A stretch of 64,000 nt of DNA from UBA1275 sp038124025 (GCA_038124025.1 JAYPBC010000008.1:1-64000), one strand, 5' to 3'; positions 8,300-17,919 are shown, counted from the first letter of the stretch. Numbers and translations are program-made. Notes: a model not told the origin generated them from the sequence alone.

Positions 8300-9602
8300 G
8301 CTGTTTTAAGGTCGAATCTAGTTGGTTAGTTAGCTCACTAAAACTATATTTTTCCATAGACTCGTTTCTATCATTAAAAGTGTATTCATTCCGATCGAAT
8401 GCCTCAAAACAACTCATTAGATACGCATAAACCCTGCTTGTATCGGTTCTATCAAAAAACTTTCCAATACCTGTTGTGCTAACTACTTCTGCTGCTGCGC
8501 CTTCAACAGGACCAATACCAAGAACGTTGGATCCGGAAATCATGTATTCAAACACTTTGGTTGATAATGCATAGCTACTATTTTTCGAGTTACCAATGGA
8601 TAATAGCAAAAGATCACTCTTGGGTAGTAAAGCCATCATATCTGAATGCTTGATGAACGAATTCTTCTTAAATGAAATCCTAGTACAGATCGATTCCAAG
8701 TCTTTTTCTATGGTGGGATCCAAACTCCCAAAGAATTCGAAGCGCATTCGCTGGGCTATTTCAGGAGTTTTATTTTCGATTTGGCTAAGAGCTTCTAAAA
8801 AAGCTGTTGGGCGCTGATTCATTTTTAGACTTCCAAAATAACGAATCGTGAATCGTTCGTTTCGTTGCGGCTTACTTTCTTCGGTTGTGATATGATCAGG
8901 ATCAAAACCATTGGTGATACGATGAATTTTAGTCTGTACGGAATCGGGTATTTTGTCAAAAAAACCATGATTCACTACCGTGACTCTATCAGCTGAATGG
9001 AGTATCTGATTTTCGAGCTCTTTATTTTTTTTCTGGGCTAATGGACTCAGTGGGTTATCATCGTAGTAGTATATATTAGTCCAAGGATCTCTAAAGTCTG
9101 CAAGCCAAGGTATCTTACTCCATGCTGCCAATTGTTGTGCTATTCGATGCGTTGTGGGTGGTGGGGAGGTGGAAAATATGATGTCAGGTGCCTCTTGCTT
9201 AATCACCTTTTTGCCTAATGGTACAGCGAACCATTTCCATGTTAACTTAGCATCTGGAATGAGAATATTTAGCCGCATCCAAACGGCTATTTTAGCTAGT
9301 ATTCCTTTATTTTTTGAGTAGAATATTGAAGGATCATGTGTGCTACTTGTGTTGCCAGATTTTTTATTTGAGAGTAATTGGGTTGGTTCTAAAATGGACG
9401 ATCTGTACACCTTAACACTTTTTAGTAGAGGATCATCAGGATCAGCAATGTGTCCTGTAGCCGCTTTCTTTGCGGTCAAAATTACAACATCCCAACCCAA
9501 GCGCTGAAGATACTTAACGAATCTAGATACTCGGTAAGTACCCACACCCGCAAATGGGTACCAGTAATAACTAACTACTAAGACTTTAGGCTTTTTTTTC
9601 AT
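8289..9602 (-). CDS. GT4-type glycosyltransferase
   Basis: A 437-residue GT-B glycosyltransferase. The N-terminal half begins KVLVVSYYWYPFAGVGTYRVSRFVKYLQRLGWDV, the usual nucleotide-free acceptor domain of the family, and the C-terminal half has FTIRYFGSL and, nearer the end, KVFEYMISGSNVLGIG, which occupies the place of the donor-binding E-x7-E region. The ATG directly abuts the TGA of the yfhO-like gene upstream, so the two are in one operon. It is probably cytoplasmic and membrane-associated. The sugar is unknown. Confidence 0.82.
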   Translation of the reverse strand: MKKKPKVLVVSYYWYPFAGVGTYRVSRFVKYLQRLGWDVVILTAKKAATGHIADPDDPLLKSVKVYRSSILEPTQLLSNKKSGNTSSTHDPSIFYSKNKGILAKIAVWMRLNILIPDAKLTWKWFAVPLGKKVIKQEAPDIIFSTSPPPTTHRIAQQLAAWSKIPWLADFRDPWTNIYYYDDNPLSPLAQKKNKELENQILHSADRVTVVNHGFFDKIPDSVQTKIHRITNGFDPDHITTEESKPQRNERFTIRYFGSLKMNQRPTAFLEALSQIENKTPEIAQRMRFEFFGSLDPTIEKDLESICTRISFKKNSFIKHSDMMALLPKSDLLLLSIGNSKNSSYALSTKVFEYMISGSNVLGIGPVEGAAAEVVSTTGIGKFFDRTDTSRVYAYLMSCFEAFDRNEYTFNDRNESMEKYSFSELTNQLDSTLKQLIR

Positions 9603-12080
9603 TCACGATTCTTTGGTTCGGAACCACGTGATTCCCACCCATAATCCCAAGATCAACTGAAAGGCGATTGAAAGCCATGAAACGAGTATACCCTGACCAA
9701 ATGAGTCTGGTTGGAAATCTAGTATGAGCTCATGATTACCAGGTGGTATTATTAAGCCGCGTAAAAAGTAATTAGTTTTATAAATTTGAATTTCTTCGCC
9801 ATTTAAATATGCTTTCCACCCTGCGGGGTAATACAACTCATTTATAACAAGAAATCCAGTTGAGAAGCGTTCTATGCTAAGTTCAAGTTCAGCGCCAGTG
9901 TATTTTGTAACGTTAACGAGGCTGGTCGAATCAACCAGTGTGGAAGTGGGTAAGCTATTAATTGTTTCGATGGCTTGATCTTCCCAAAGATCATCTAGTT
10001 CCACTAAAGCAACAGAGGAGAAATCAATTCTACCTGGATTTTTTAGATAGTCAAATGCTTCTGGACCGCTGTTAACAAGCCTGACGGAATCCACAAAAAA
10101 TGCTTTTGGTAGGATGTCCTGAACTTCATAAACAGAGCCTTGCTCTGATGAGTAAACAGGAACCACTCCAGGAACGTTTAAGTTGCCTCCATAGGTGATG
10201 TATTTAGTGTTAAAAAGTCGTAAAAGATCTAGATTTATGCCGAAAGGTCCATCGAATAGGGCTGCATTGTTAGACATAAAAACATCTTGGAATAAACTTA
10301 ATTTAGCCCCGCTATATCCGCCGATAGTAGGGTAGAAATAAGATGGTACTGCATTGTTAAAGGGGTTGTCTAAAAGAGGTAGAACTCGGTGTTCATAGAT
10401 GCCAGCTTCGTCATAGATATTTTGTTGAATAAAGCGGTCAAGCGGCCTTGCTTGCCGTTCCATAAATACCGAATCATAGGGGTTTTGGCGAGTAAACCCA
10501 GATTCAGGGACAAATCGGAGACCAACCTGTAGTAAATCGTAGCTTTGTATACCAAATAAAAGAAGTAACAGCACTGTGTAAGATAATTTAGCACTGAAAT
10601 AAGCGTATAGAAAACCAATCAGTACAACGCTAAGGATTCCAAAACGTATAAAATCGGCTCTTGCCAAATTTTCGCGTTCGGGTACTAATCTCTGTTGCAC
10701 AAAATTGGTGGCCTGGCTTCTGACCTGTGCATTCGAGGGATTAATTTGATTTTGTTGGGCAATCTGGTTGGCAATTCGATCTACTTCCAAAGGGTTGGTA
10801 TATTCTAAGCTATTGTAACTCAAAAAAGCCAAGCCAAATACACCCACTATCACCAGCATTGGAATACGAATTCTGGCAAGGCTAAATTTTTCTGGTTTAA
10901 ATTTGGGAAGTGCCTCCAAGCCATAAGCCACTAAAATAGAGGCACTAAATGAGCTTATGACTAGCCAAGTTTCTGGTGCTCTGAATTTGTCAAAAAATGG
11001 GATCAGTTTAAATGCAAGATTGTTTAGTAGTAAGAAATTTTCACCCCATGAGAAGAATAGAGCAAGAAGCCCAATGGATAAAAAGGCAAATGGTGTATAG
11101 TCTCTGCGTTTTATGAGGCCCAAGATGATAAAGGGAAGTACGAGGAAGCCAAGATAATGAGGCCCACTGGTTACCGATTTTGGCCCCCAATAATTTGGAG
11201 AAGCACCTCCAAATGCATTTGGAAGCAATAGGGTTAAACTCTCTTTAATTCCTTGAGACCAAGCAAAAGCGTAGGATTTATCTAGGCCGGTGGTTTCTGA
11301 AATATCAGATCCTCCACGTATGCTATATTGTGCATATTCTTGTAACGGCAGTAGTTTTTCCGCGTTACCAGCGACTCCAATAAGCCCACCTACAAGTAAC
11401 ACTAGAGTCAGTTTAATCCACTTTTGTTGCTCCTTAATCTTAAGTCCATTCCACACATCAAACAGCCAAACAAATAGAAGAACGAATAAAAAATAGTAGG
11501 TAATTTGAGGGTGTCCTGCTCTGAATTCAAGGCTGACCGCAATCGAAAATACCAGTAACCCTCGAAGAATCTGGGGGCTCCTAGTGATCAACCAATATCC
11601 AACTAACATCCAAGGGGCTAGGGCTAGCGCAAAAAACTTAGAGGTATGACCCGCCATGATGATGATGGGGAAATAAGTAGTCAGTCCATAAATGATACTA
11701 CCTGTAACGGCTATCCATGGTCGGAAACCCATTAGGGTGAGCAGTACATACATCCCAGTTAGTAGTACCCAATATTCGAACGCAGGATACCATTTGCTAA
11801 AAAAAGGTTTAACTAGAGTATCTAAATGAGGAACCTGTCGGGCTGTTGAAATTACAAATGAAGGCATGCCACCAAACATATTTTTGGACCACAGCGGTTC
11901 TTCACCAAACTCTTCCCGATAATCAATAATGGATTCTGCTCCAGCTCTCCACTGGGTAATGTCATGGCGTTGCATCTCTTTTCCTCCAATGGTTGAAGGA
12001 AAAAACAATATCAAAGGTACAATGAAGAGCAGGCCAAGAGCAATGAAATGCTGTGTTCTAGTGGATAGAGAATCGAGCAT
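9603..12080 (-). CDS. YfhO-family polytopic membrane protein
   Basis: An 825-residue protein with about a dozen membrane helices in residues 1-520, then a soluble, mostly beta-rich domain and a final membrane helix near the C-terminus (GILVSWLSIAFQLILGLWVGI). The sequence MQRHDITQWRAGAESIIDYREEFGEEPLW after helix 1, with acidic residues facing the periplasm, is the region where GT-C-fold glycosyltransferases carry catalytic acids. YfhO in Gram-positive bacteria glycosylates lipoteichoic acid; the function of Bacteroidota members is not settled. It starts 5 bases after gatC and runs straight into a GT4 gene. Confidence 0.82.
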   Translation of the reverse strand: MLDSLSTRTQHFIALGLLFIVPLILFFPSTIGGKEMQRHDITQWRAGAESIIDYREEFGEEPLWSKNMFGGMPSFVISTARQVPHLDTLVKPFFSKWYPAFEYWVLLTGMYVLLTLMGFRPWIAVTGSIIYGLTTYFPIIIMAGHTSKFFALALAPWMLVGYWLITRSPQILRGLLVFSIAVSLEFRAGHPQITYYFLFVLLFVWLFDVWNGLKIKEQQKWIKLTLVLLVGGLIGVAGNAEKLLPLQEYAQYSIRGGSDISETTGLDKSYAFAWSQGIKESLTLLLPNAFGGASPNYWGPKSVTSGPHYLGFLVLPFIILGLIKRRDYTPFAFLSIGLLALFFSWGENFLLLNNLAFKLIPFFDKFRAPETWLVISSFSASILVAYGLEALPKFKPEKFSLARIRIPMLVIVGVFGLAFLSYNSLEYTNPLEVDRIANQIAQQNQINPSNAQVRSQATNFVQQRLVPERENLARADFIRFGILSVVLIGFLYAYFSAKLSYTVLLLLLFGIQSYDLLQVGLRFVPESGFTRQNPYDSVFMERQARPLDRFIQQNIYDEAGIYEHRVLPLLDNPFNNAVPSYFYPTIGGYSGAKLSLFQDVFMSNNAALFDGPFGINLDLLRLFNTKYITYGGNLNVPGVVPVYSSEQGSVYEVQDILPKAFFVDSVRLVNSGPEAFDYLKNPGRIDFSSVALVELDDLWEDQAIETINSLPTSTLVDSTSLVNVTKYTGAELELSIERFSTGFLVINELYYPAGWKAYLNGEEIQIYKTNYFLRGLIIPPGNHELILDFQPDSFGQGILVSWLSIAFQLILGLWVGITWFRTKES

Positions 12081-12085
12081 GAGTA

Positions 12086-12373
12086 TTATTCTATAACTTT
12101 TGGTACTCTGAAGTAGTCAGAATCGGCATCTGGAGCGTTCTTCAAAGCTTTTTCATGGGCTAAGGGCTCATGAGCCTGGTCTGAGCGGTAGGTTTTACCT
12201 AACTCCAAGACATGTTCTAGTGGCTCGACGTCAGAAGTGTCGAGATTGTTTAGACGTTCCATATACCCAAGAATCGCATTCATATCTCTGGATAGAATAG
12301 TAATTTCTTCCTCGCTCAAGTGTAACTTAGCAAGGCCTGCGACATAGAGCACTTCTTCTTTACTTACAGACAT
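12086..12373 (-). CDS. gatC: Asp-tRNA(Asn)/Glu-tRNA(Gln) amidotransferase subunit C
   Basis: A 95-residue GatC with the family features: ISKEEV-like start (VSKEEVLYVAGLAKLHLSEEE), the central NNLDTSDVEPLEH segment, and a C-terminal LKNAPDADSDYFRVPKVIE. GatC is the small chaperone-like subunit that holds GatA and GatB together in the indirect pathway that makes Gln-tRNA or Asn-tRNA. gatA and gatB are not adjacent, as is common outside Firmicutes. The 214-base region upstream, shared with divergent ptsH, should hold promoters for both, but I see no convincing consensus there. Confidence 0.93.
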   Translation of the reverse strand: MSVSKEEVLYVAGLAKLHLSEEEITILSRDMNAILGYMERLNNLDTSDVEPLEHVLELGKTYRSDQAHEPLAHEKALKNAPDADSDYFRVPKVIE

Positions 12374-12587
12374 GAACTAATAAATTTTGGTTAAGTAGAC
12401 GTTTAAACACGAGAAAGGTACAAAAGAATAGCCAAAAGGGTAATGTCCATTTGTGGTTAAATATAAAGCTTTCTCAGGCAGATTTAGGCCGCTATATACA
12501 ATGCTAAATATATGAGCCCCATAGTTCCGGATAGTTTATTTGTGTTAGAATGCTATATTCCGACATTGGAACTGAGTATAAAAAATT

Positions 12588-12860
12588 ATGATTAGAAAGA
12601 AAGTAACCATTAAAAACTCAACAGGGCTACATGCTCGACCATCCGCTGCTTTGGTTAAACTTAGCAGTTCATTTGAGTCGGACTTTTTTATTCACATGTA
12701 TGGCTACAGGGTAAATGGAAAAAGTATCCTTGGGGTCATGACTTTGGCGGCCGAACAAGGAGCTGAAATGGAATTGGAGATAGATGGACCAGATGAGCAA
12801 GCCTGTTTGGAGGCCATAGAAGAATTAATAGATCAAAAATTTGGAATGAAGAATGAATAA
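12588..12860 (+). CDS. ptsH: Phosphocarrier protein HPr
   Basis: A 90-residue HPr with the phosphorylated histidine His15 in GLHARPSA and the regulatory serine Ser46 in NGKSILG, both at canonical positions. HPr takes phosphate from enzyme I and passes it to EIIA domains. A serine-46 site with this context is the target of HPr kinase in many bacteria; no hprK is visible here. The gene overlaps ptsI by 8 bases. No EII permease genes occur in the window, so the pair may serve regulatory functions as well as, or rather than, sugar uptake. Confidence 0.95.
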   Translation: MIRKKVTIKNSTGLHARPSAALVKLSSSFESDFFIHMYGYRVNGKSILGVMTLAAEQGAEMELEIDGPDEQACLEAIEELIDQKFGMKNE

Positions 12861-14610
12861 ACTCGAAGGCCTAACAGCATCGGATGGTTCTGCTGTTGGC
12901 CCATTATATTTTCGAGAAAAATCTACCTTTCAAAGTTCGTCTAAGCACATATCTGAAGGCGAAGTTGCACAGGAGATAGAGCATTATAAGAGTGCGGTAG
13001 ACTCCTACGGGCAAGAATTAGAGCAATTACTTGTCAAATTAAAAGGAACCGCAGCCGAAATAATTCAGTCACAGAATTTGATTCTGCAAGATGAGCAAAT
13101 CAAGGCTGAAATAATTATATCTATACGCACAGATTTAGTCTCTGCCACATATGCTATCGATCAAGTTTATGAGCTATACATAAGCCGATTAAGAGATAGT
13201 GCGTCCAATTTGTTTAGGCAACGTATTATTGATTTAATCACAATTAAAGATCGGTTGCTTAACTTGACAGCTTCCTACTCTGGTCGGGCTAGTTTAGCAG
13301 GTATAGCTAGTGCTAGTCGGGATGAGACTCAATCCAATGAATCTGAAAAGGATATTGAAGGATATATTGTAGTCGCAAAAGACATGTCACCTACCGAGGT
13401 AGTTCAACTCTCAGAGGCTAAGGTAGCGGGTATTGTGCTAGAAAAAGGGGGATTAACGGCACATGCCGCTATAGTTGCACAGTCCTTACATATACCTTGC
13501 CTGGTACAGATTGGAAATCAAATCCATGATGTGCCCTCAGGGAAACTTGGGGTTATAGATGGGGAAGAAGGGGCCTTAGTTGTCGATCCCAGCCCTGAAG
13601 TTATTGAGCAGTATAAAATCGCGATTTCTAACGCCTTATTAGCTAAGAAAAATATTAAACCCAGCCGACTTCCGGCTGTTACTAGCGATGGGGAACGGGT
13701 TCAAATTCATGCAAATATAGAATTTATACAAGAGCTGTCGATGGCTACTCGTTACCGAGCAGAAGGGATAGGTCTGGTTCGAACAGAGGCGTTACTATAT
13801 GGCGGATTAACTCATAAAAGTGAAAAAGAACAAGACGTGTATTATAGGCGTATACTTGATGATAGTACTGGACCGGTTCTGATTCGTCTTTTCGATGTTG
13901 GAGGCGATAAGCTATATGGGTTCACCGCTGAAGAGTCTAATCCTTTTTTGGGTTGGCGAGGTATCCGTATGTTGCTCGATGAAAGAGAGATGCTCCACTC
14001 ACAACTTAGATCCATTCTGAAGTGTACACAAGACTACTCTGATAGAATTCGAATATTGGTTCCTATGGTGACCAATATAGAGGAGATTCGGGCGTTAAAG
14101 GAGGAGATATGCGTAGTACAAAAAGAATTAGAGAAAGAGGGGGTTACAAGAATAGAAGATATACCTCTAGGTATTATGGTGGAGGTACCTGCTGTAGCCG
14201 TAATGGCCGATAAATTTGCCAAAGAGGTTGATTTTTTTAGTATTGGCACCAACGACCTTACACAATATACCCTGGCGGTGGATCGTACCAATGATCAGGT
14301 TGGGCGTCTTTTTGAGCATGATCATCCAGCTATTTGGAAACTGATTCAACACATTCAAGATGTTGCCCAAAAGGCAAATATAGAAGTGAGCGTGTGCGGT
14401 GAATTGGCTAGTACTCTATTAGGTGCCAGCGGGTTAATTGGTCTGGGTATTCGAAACCTAAGTATGAAGCCATCGTCTATTTTATCGGTAAAAAAATGGA
14501 TTCATAACTATTCATTATCACAGTATGAATTATTTGGTTCAAAAATAGTTCAAGCTCAAGATCGCCAACAGGTGTATGAATTATTTTCTACTATTTTTAA
14601 CCGAGTCTAA
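12853..14610 (+). CDS. ptsI: PTS enzyme I (phosphoenolpyruvate-protein phosphotransferase)
   Basis: At 585 residues this is standard enzyme I length. The N-terminal HPr-binding domain is followed by the swivelling phosphohistidine domain with its active site in GGLTAHAAIVAQ (His204), then the PEP-binding TIM barrel with RTEALLYG, LIRLFDVGGDK and the VDFFSIGTNDLTQYTLAVDR and VSVCGELA motifs. The start ATG lies inside the end of ptsH. There is no GAF domain at the N-terminus, so it is the sugar-PTS type rather than PtsP. Confidence 0.95.
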   Translation: MNKLEGLTASDGSAVGPLYFREKSTFQSSSKHISEGEVAQEIEHYKSAVDSYGQELEQLLVKLKGTAAEIIQSQNLILQDEQIKAEIIISIRTDLVSATYAIDQVYELYISRLRDSASNLFRQRIIDLITIKDRLLNLTASYSGRASLAGIASASRDETQSNESEKDIEGYIVVAKDMSPTEVVQLSEAKVAGIVLEKGGLTAHAAIVAQSLHIPCLVQIGNQIHDVPSGKLGVIDGEEGALVVDPSPEVIEQYKIAISNALLAKKNIKPSRLPAVTSDGERVQIHANIEFIQELSMATRYRAEGIGLVRTEALLYGGLTHKSEKEQDVYYRRILDDSTGPVLIRLFDVGGDKLYGFTAEESNPFLGWRGIRMLLDEREMLHSQLRSILKCTQDYSDRIRILVPMVTNIEEIRALKEEICVVQKELEKEGVTRIEDIPLGIMVEVPAVAVMADKFAKEVDFFSIGTNDLTQYTLAVDRTNDQVGRLFEHDHPAIWKLIQHIQDVAQKANIEVSVCGELASTLLGASGLIGLGIRNLSMKPSSILSVKKWIHNYSLSQYELFGSKIVQAQDRQQVYELFSTIFNRV

Positions 14611-14665
14611 TCGATAATTTTTTATGTATTTCAAGCAAAATCCGGGATTAGTTTATGCTGGAACC

Positions 14666-14694
14666 GTTTTCAGTTCAAAATTTATACTGAAAAC
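14666..14694. other. 9-bp inverted repeat in the ptsI-CBM48 intergenic region
   Basis: GTTTTCAGT (14666-14674) and its exact reverse complement (14686-14694) are separated by 11 bases, 56 bases after the ptsI stop. No T-tract follows, so a classical terminator is not supported. It could be a weak transcript hairpin or an operator. The rest of the 229-base gap is very AT-rich without other recognisable signals. Confidence 0.35.
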
Positions 14695-14839
14695 ACTATA
14701 TAAAACCTAAATTTTTAATAAAAAAAACTTCTAATTTATAATAAATTAATAAACATCTCTTTAAGTGCTTTAATAATATTTGTATCTTATTAAGTAGAGA
14801 TAGATCGTCTACAAACCAAGTAACATCATTTAATTTATT

Positions 14840-15139
14840 ATGCTTTTAAAAAAATTCACTCCAAAGAGAACAGTTTGTAAAGTCACTTTCACTATGCCTG
14901 TGGAGGCCGTAAAAAAACAAGTGGCCATCGCTGGGGATTTTAACGATTGGAATCCTACAGAGCATGTTCTAGAAAAAAAGAAGGATTCCTATCAAATAGA
15001 ATTAAGGCTAAAGCCTGAACAAACCTATAGATTCAAATATTTAATTGATAATGAGCTATGGGAAAATGATTATGCTGCAGATGAGTATATTCCAAATGAA
15101 TTTGGGACAGAGGATTCTGTTGTAATCATAGGAAATTAA
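14840..15139 (+). CDS. Stand-alone glycogen-binding (CBM48/isoamylase N-terminal) domain protein
   Basis: A 99-residue protein that is a single CBM48/early-set domain: KVTFTMPVEAVKKQVAIAGDFNDWNP contains the family's hallmark G-[DE]-F-N-x-W turn, and EQTYRFKYLIDNELWENDYAADEY the second conserved strand with its aromatic sugar-binding residues. This domain binds glycogen or starch in branching enzymes and in the AMPK beta subunit. No catalytic domain is attached. It precedes birA by 6 bases, which does not reveal its role. Function beyond glucan binding is unknown. Confidence 0.85.
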   Translation: MLLKKFTPKRTVCKVTFTMPVEAVKKQVAIAGDFNDWNPTEHVLEKKKDSYQIELRLKPEQTYRFKYLIDNELWENDYAADEYIPNEFGTEDSVVIIGN

Positions 15140-15145
15140 TATTGT

Positions 15146-15940
15146 GTGATAGATATAGAGGTACTAGAGCGGCACCTAACAACAAAATGGGTGGGTAGAG
15201 ATAGGTTACTTTTTGAGCAAACTGAATCAACGAATGACCTTGCTAAGTACCCGCCACGTGAATTAATACACGGAAGCCTACTACTTGCGGATTATCAAAC
15301 AAAAGGACGTGGACTATCCGACAAAAGCTGGTTTGGGGATGCTCATAAGAACCTTTACTTTTCCATTTATACAAAGCCCTTTACTTCTGAGGGGCTTTTT
15401 TTACTTTCACTAATTTCAGCCTTATCTGTAATAGAAAGTATTCGGTCCTATCATTTGGTTCACCCATTGATTAATCGGCTGAGAATCAAATGGCCCAATG
15501 ATGTGTATATCGGGGAATATAAAATTGCGGGAATTTTAACTGAAAACATTTTTAGTGGAAGTTATTTAAAAGGGAGCATCATCGGTACGGGTTGGAACAT
15601 AAATCAAGATTATTTTCCACTTAGTTTACGCGATTCGGCTAGTTCACTGCGATTATTGTTTCCAGAAGATTGGATACGTGAAGAATTATTAGCTCGCTAT
15701 TTAAACTATTTTGAGCACTATTATTCTGTGTGGGAATCTCAGCCTCATGAGTTGGTTGTACATTTGAATTCCCACTTATTAGGATATAATAAACCTGTGA
15801 GAGTGGTGATGAACGGTCAAGAGGTACCGGAACTATTTACTTGTCTTGGATTAGATACAAAGGGACATTTACGAGTATTGAATAAGGAGAAGGAAGTCGA
15901 TACTTTTACTTATGAACAAATCCGAATACACCCCGCCTAA
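15146..15940 (+). CDS. birA: Biotin--[acetyl-CoA carboxylase] ligase
   Basis: A 264-residue biotin protein ligase without the N-terminal helix-turn-helix of bifunctional BirA, so it is an enzyme and not a repressor. Catalytic-domain motifs are QTKGRG with the following W-containing loop (biotinyl-AMP binding), NLYFSIYTK, IKWPNDVYIGEYKIAGIL with the essential lysine, and GTGWNIN. It joins biotin to a lysine of biotin carboxyl carrier protein. The start is GTG at 15146, six bases after the previous gene; no ATG lies close by in frame. The 3' end overlaps tilS by 29 bases. Confidence 0.88.
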   Translation: MIDIEVLERHLTTKWVGRDRLLFEQTESTNDLAKYPPRELIHGSLLLADYQTKGRGLSDKSWFGDAHKNLYFSIYTKPFTSEGLFLLSLISALSVIESIRSYHLVHPLINRLRIKWPNDVYIGEYKIAGILTENIFSGSYLKGSIIGTGWNINQDYFPLSLRDSASSLRLLFPEDWIREELLARYLNYFEHYYSVWESQPHELVVHLNSHLLGYNKPVRVVMNGQEVPELFTCLGLDTKGHLRVLNKEKEVDTFTYEQIRIHPA

Positions 15941-17342
15941 TTTTAGAGATTCTACGGTGCTACAAACATTGAAAGAATCTTTAAATAAGTATGGTTTATG
16001 GAATAAAAAACTCATCATTGGGGTGAGTGGTGGGGTAGATTCAATGGCCCTTTTAACTGCTTTGCATGAATTAAAGCAGCAACTTTTTGTGATTCATATT
16101 AATTATGGCCTACGTGGTGAGGATAGCCAAAAAGATCAGGAATTAGTGGAGCACATAGCTCAATTCTATGGCTATGAGGTGGCTTCTTTTAAGGTGAAAT
16201 ATGCCCCTGAATTTGGCAACTTGCAGGCTTGGGCAAGGCAAACTCGGTATCAAGTTTTTGGTGAATTGCGAAGAGAAGAAAAGGCGGCAGCGGTCGTTCT
16301 AGCCCATCATCGGGACGATATTTTGGAGACGGTTTTCCAAAAATTATTTCGCGGAGCCTCACCTATTCATTGGGATGGAATGAGGATCTGGGAAGAAGAG
16401 TCAGTACGCTTTCGACCTTGGCTAAAGCATAGTAAATCTGAGCTTATTGAGTACGCATTAACCCGAGCGGTGCCTTATCGTGAGGATTCCTCAAATTCCG
16501 AGTCGGAATATAATCGTAATTGGCTACGTAACGAATGGGTACCCATGCTAAATGAACGATTTCCAGGCTGGGATGAACACCTATTAGAGTTAGGGGAATA
16601 TGGACGATTGTTACAGAGCTACCAGGAGCAATGGGCTGCTAAGTCTATTCAGATTAGTGAAGATACTAATCAGCATAGCCTTCAGCTCACCGAATTAAAA
16701 CCTTTTTCAGAAATTGTTCAGTGCGATAGATTAAAGATATTCGTTGAGCAGCACCCCTTCTTTGGTAAGGGAGAAAGTCTAAGTCGTGGTCAGTTGTATC
16801 ATTTGCGACAACTTATTTTTGCTGAGCCAGGAAAAAAAGTATCTGTAAGTGATCACCTAGGTATATACCGTGAGCGAGACAGCCTATTGGCTTTGCCTAA
16901 CCGAAATTTTACACAAGCTACTCAGGTAATCGAACAACCGAGGATGAATGAAATAATTCAAAAAGGATGGCACAGATTTGAATTGCTAGAGGAAGTTCAT
17001 TCTCTCGATTTTGTAAAAAAGGGTCCAGATTTATTGCTAGATGCTCAGACTATTACATGGCCATTGAAAATAAGAGAATGGAAAGACGGAGATCGGTTTA
17101 GTCCAATTGGTATGAAAGGGAGTATGAAATTGTCAGATTATTTGATTAACCGGAAAGTTCCATTGACCGAAAAACTAGATTATAAAATACTCGAGGATGG
17201 AAATAATTCAATAATTGCTGTACTATTCCCTCAAAATAAATCTAAGGGTACAACCCATTGTGGAATTCCATCCGATCAGCAGAAATGTACACAGGCAACT
17301 AAGTCGGTATTACAAATTGGATTGAAATCATCTACTAATTGA
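15912..17342 (+). CDS. tilS: tRNA(Ile)-lysidine synthetase
   Basis: A 476-residue TilS. The PP-loop SGGVDS for ATP binding lies near residue 40 (LIIGVSGGVDSMALL), followed by the HINYGLRGEDS and AHHRDDILETVFQKLFRGA motifs of the family, a middle domain and a C-terminal TilS-C domain (LKIREWKDGDRFSPIGMKGSMKLSDYLINRKVP). The enzyme modifies cytidine-34 of tRNA-Ile(CAU) so that it reads AUA. It overlaps birA upstream and its TGA overlaps a possible TTG start of hpt. Confidence 0.93.
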   Translation: MNKSEYTPPNFRDSTVLQTLKESLNKYGLWNKKLIIGVSGGVDSMALLTALHELKQQLFVIHINYGLRGEDSQKDQELVEHIAQFYGYEVASFKVKYAPEFGNLQAWARQTRYQVFGELRREEKAAAVVLAHHRDDILETVFQKLFRGASPIHWDGMRIWEEESVRFRPWLKHSKSELIEYALTRAVPYREDSSNSESEYNRNWLRNEWVPMLNERFPGWDEHLLELGEYGRLLQSYQEQWAAKSIQISEDTNQHSLQLTELKPFSEIVQCDRLKIFVEQHPFFGKGESLSRGQLYHLRQLIFAEPGKKVSVSDHLGIYRERDSLLALPNRNFTQATQVIEQPRMNEIIQKGWHRFELLEEVHSLDFVKKGPDLLLDAQTITWPLKIREWKDGDRFSPIGMKGSMKLSDYLINRKVPLTEKLDYKILEDGNNSIIAVLFPQNKSKGTTHCGIPSDQQKCTQATKSVLQIGLKSSTN

Positions 17343-17353
17343 AATATAAAACT

Positions 17354-17908
17354 ATGTTTACCCCCGAAAGTATTGAGGTGCAGGGAGAGCGTTTCACCCC
17401 TTTTATAACATTGGAACAAATCAATGCCCGGATTTCATTTATGGGTAAACAACTCGATAAAGATTTTGCAGAACAGAATCCTATTTTTATTGGCGTATTG
17501 AACGGATCCTTTATTTTTTTAGCTGATCTCATGCGACATGTTAAAATCCCCTGTGAGGTAGATTTTGTTAAATTGAGTAGTTACGGAGACAAAAAAGTTT
17601 CTTCCGGTAATGTTACCACACTTAAAAAAGTGGATGCCCATCTAGAAGGACGTCATATTATATTGGTCGAGGATATTATCGATACTGGACTGTCTATGAA
17701 CTATATGCTGGAGGAAATGAAGACACATAACCCAGCTTCATTATCTGTGATTACCTTGCTGCATAAGAAGGAGGCCACCGTTCATCCAGTAGACTTAGAT
17801 TATGTAGGTTTTGAAATACCTAATGCTTTTGTACTAGGTTATGGATTAGATTATGCGCAACATGGTCGCAATTTGGGACAAATATATATAATTGAAAATA
17901 AAAAATAG
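17354..17908 (+). CDS. hpt: Hypoxanthine phosphoribosyltransferase
   Basis: 184 residues from the ATG at 17354; an in-frame TTG at 17339 that overlaps the tilS stop would add five residues. The PRPP-binding loop is ILVEDIIDTGLSM, the pyrophosphate loop is VLNGSFIFLADL, and VGFEIPNAFVLGYGLDY is the base-binding end of bacterial Hpt. It salvages hypoxanthine (and guanine) to IMP/GMP. The tilS-hpt order is common in many bacteria, usually followed by ftsH, which is not present here; a tRNA gene follows instead. Confidence 0.93.
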   Translation: MFTPESIEVQGERFTPFITLEQINARISFMGKQLDKDFAEQNPIFIGVLNGSFIFLADLMRHVKIPCEVDFVKLSSYGDKKVSSGNVTTLKKVDAHLEGRHIILVEDIIDTGLSMNYMLEEMKTHNPASLSVITLLHKKEATVHPVDLDYVGFEIPNAFVLGYGLDYAQHGRNLGQIYIIENKK

Positions 17909-17919
17909 CGAATCATCCA

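Noticed and set aside
14200..14215. GCCGATAA sequence like a sigma-28 -10 element
   Set aside because: It lies inside ptsI, has no TAAA 15 bases upstream, and no gene start follows on that strand.
14666..14694. Inverted repeat after ptsI as a terminator
   Set aside because: No T-tract follows the stem on either strand, so it is reported only as an inverted repeat.
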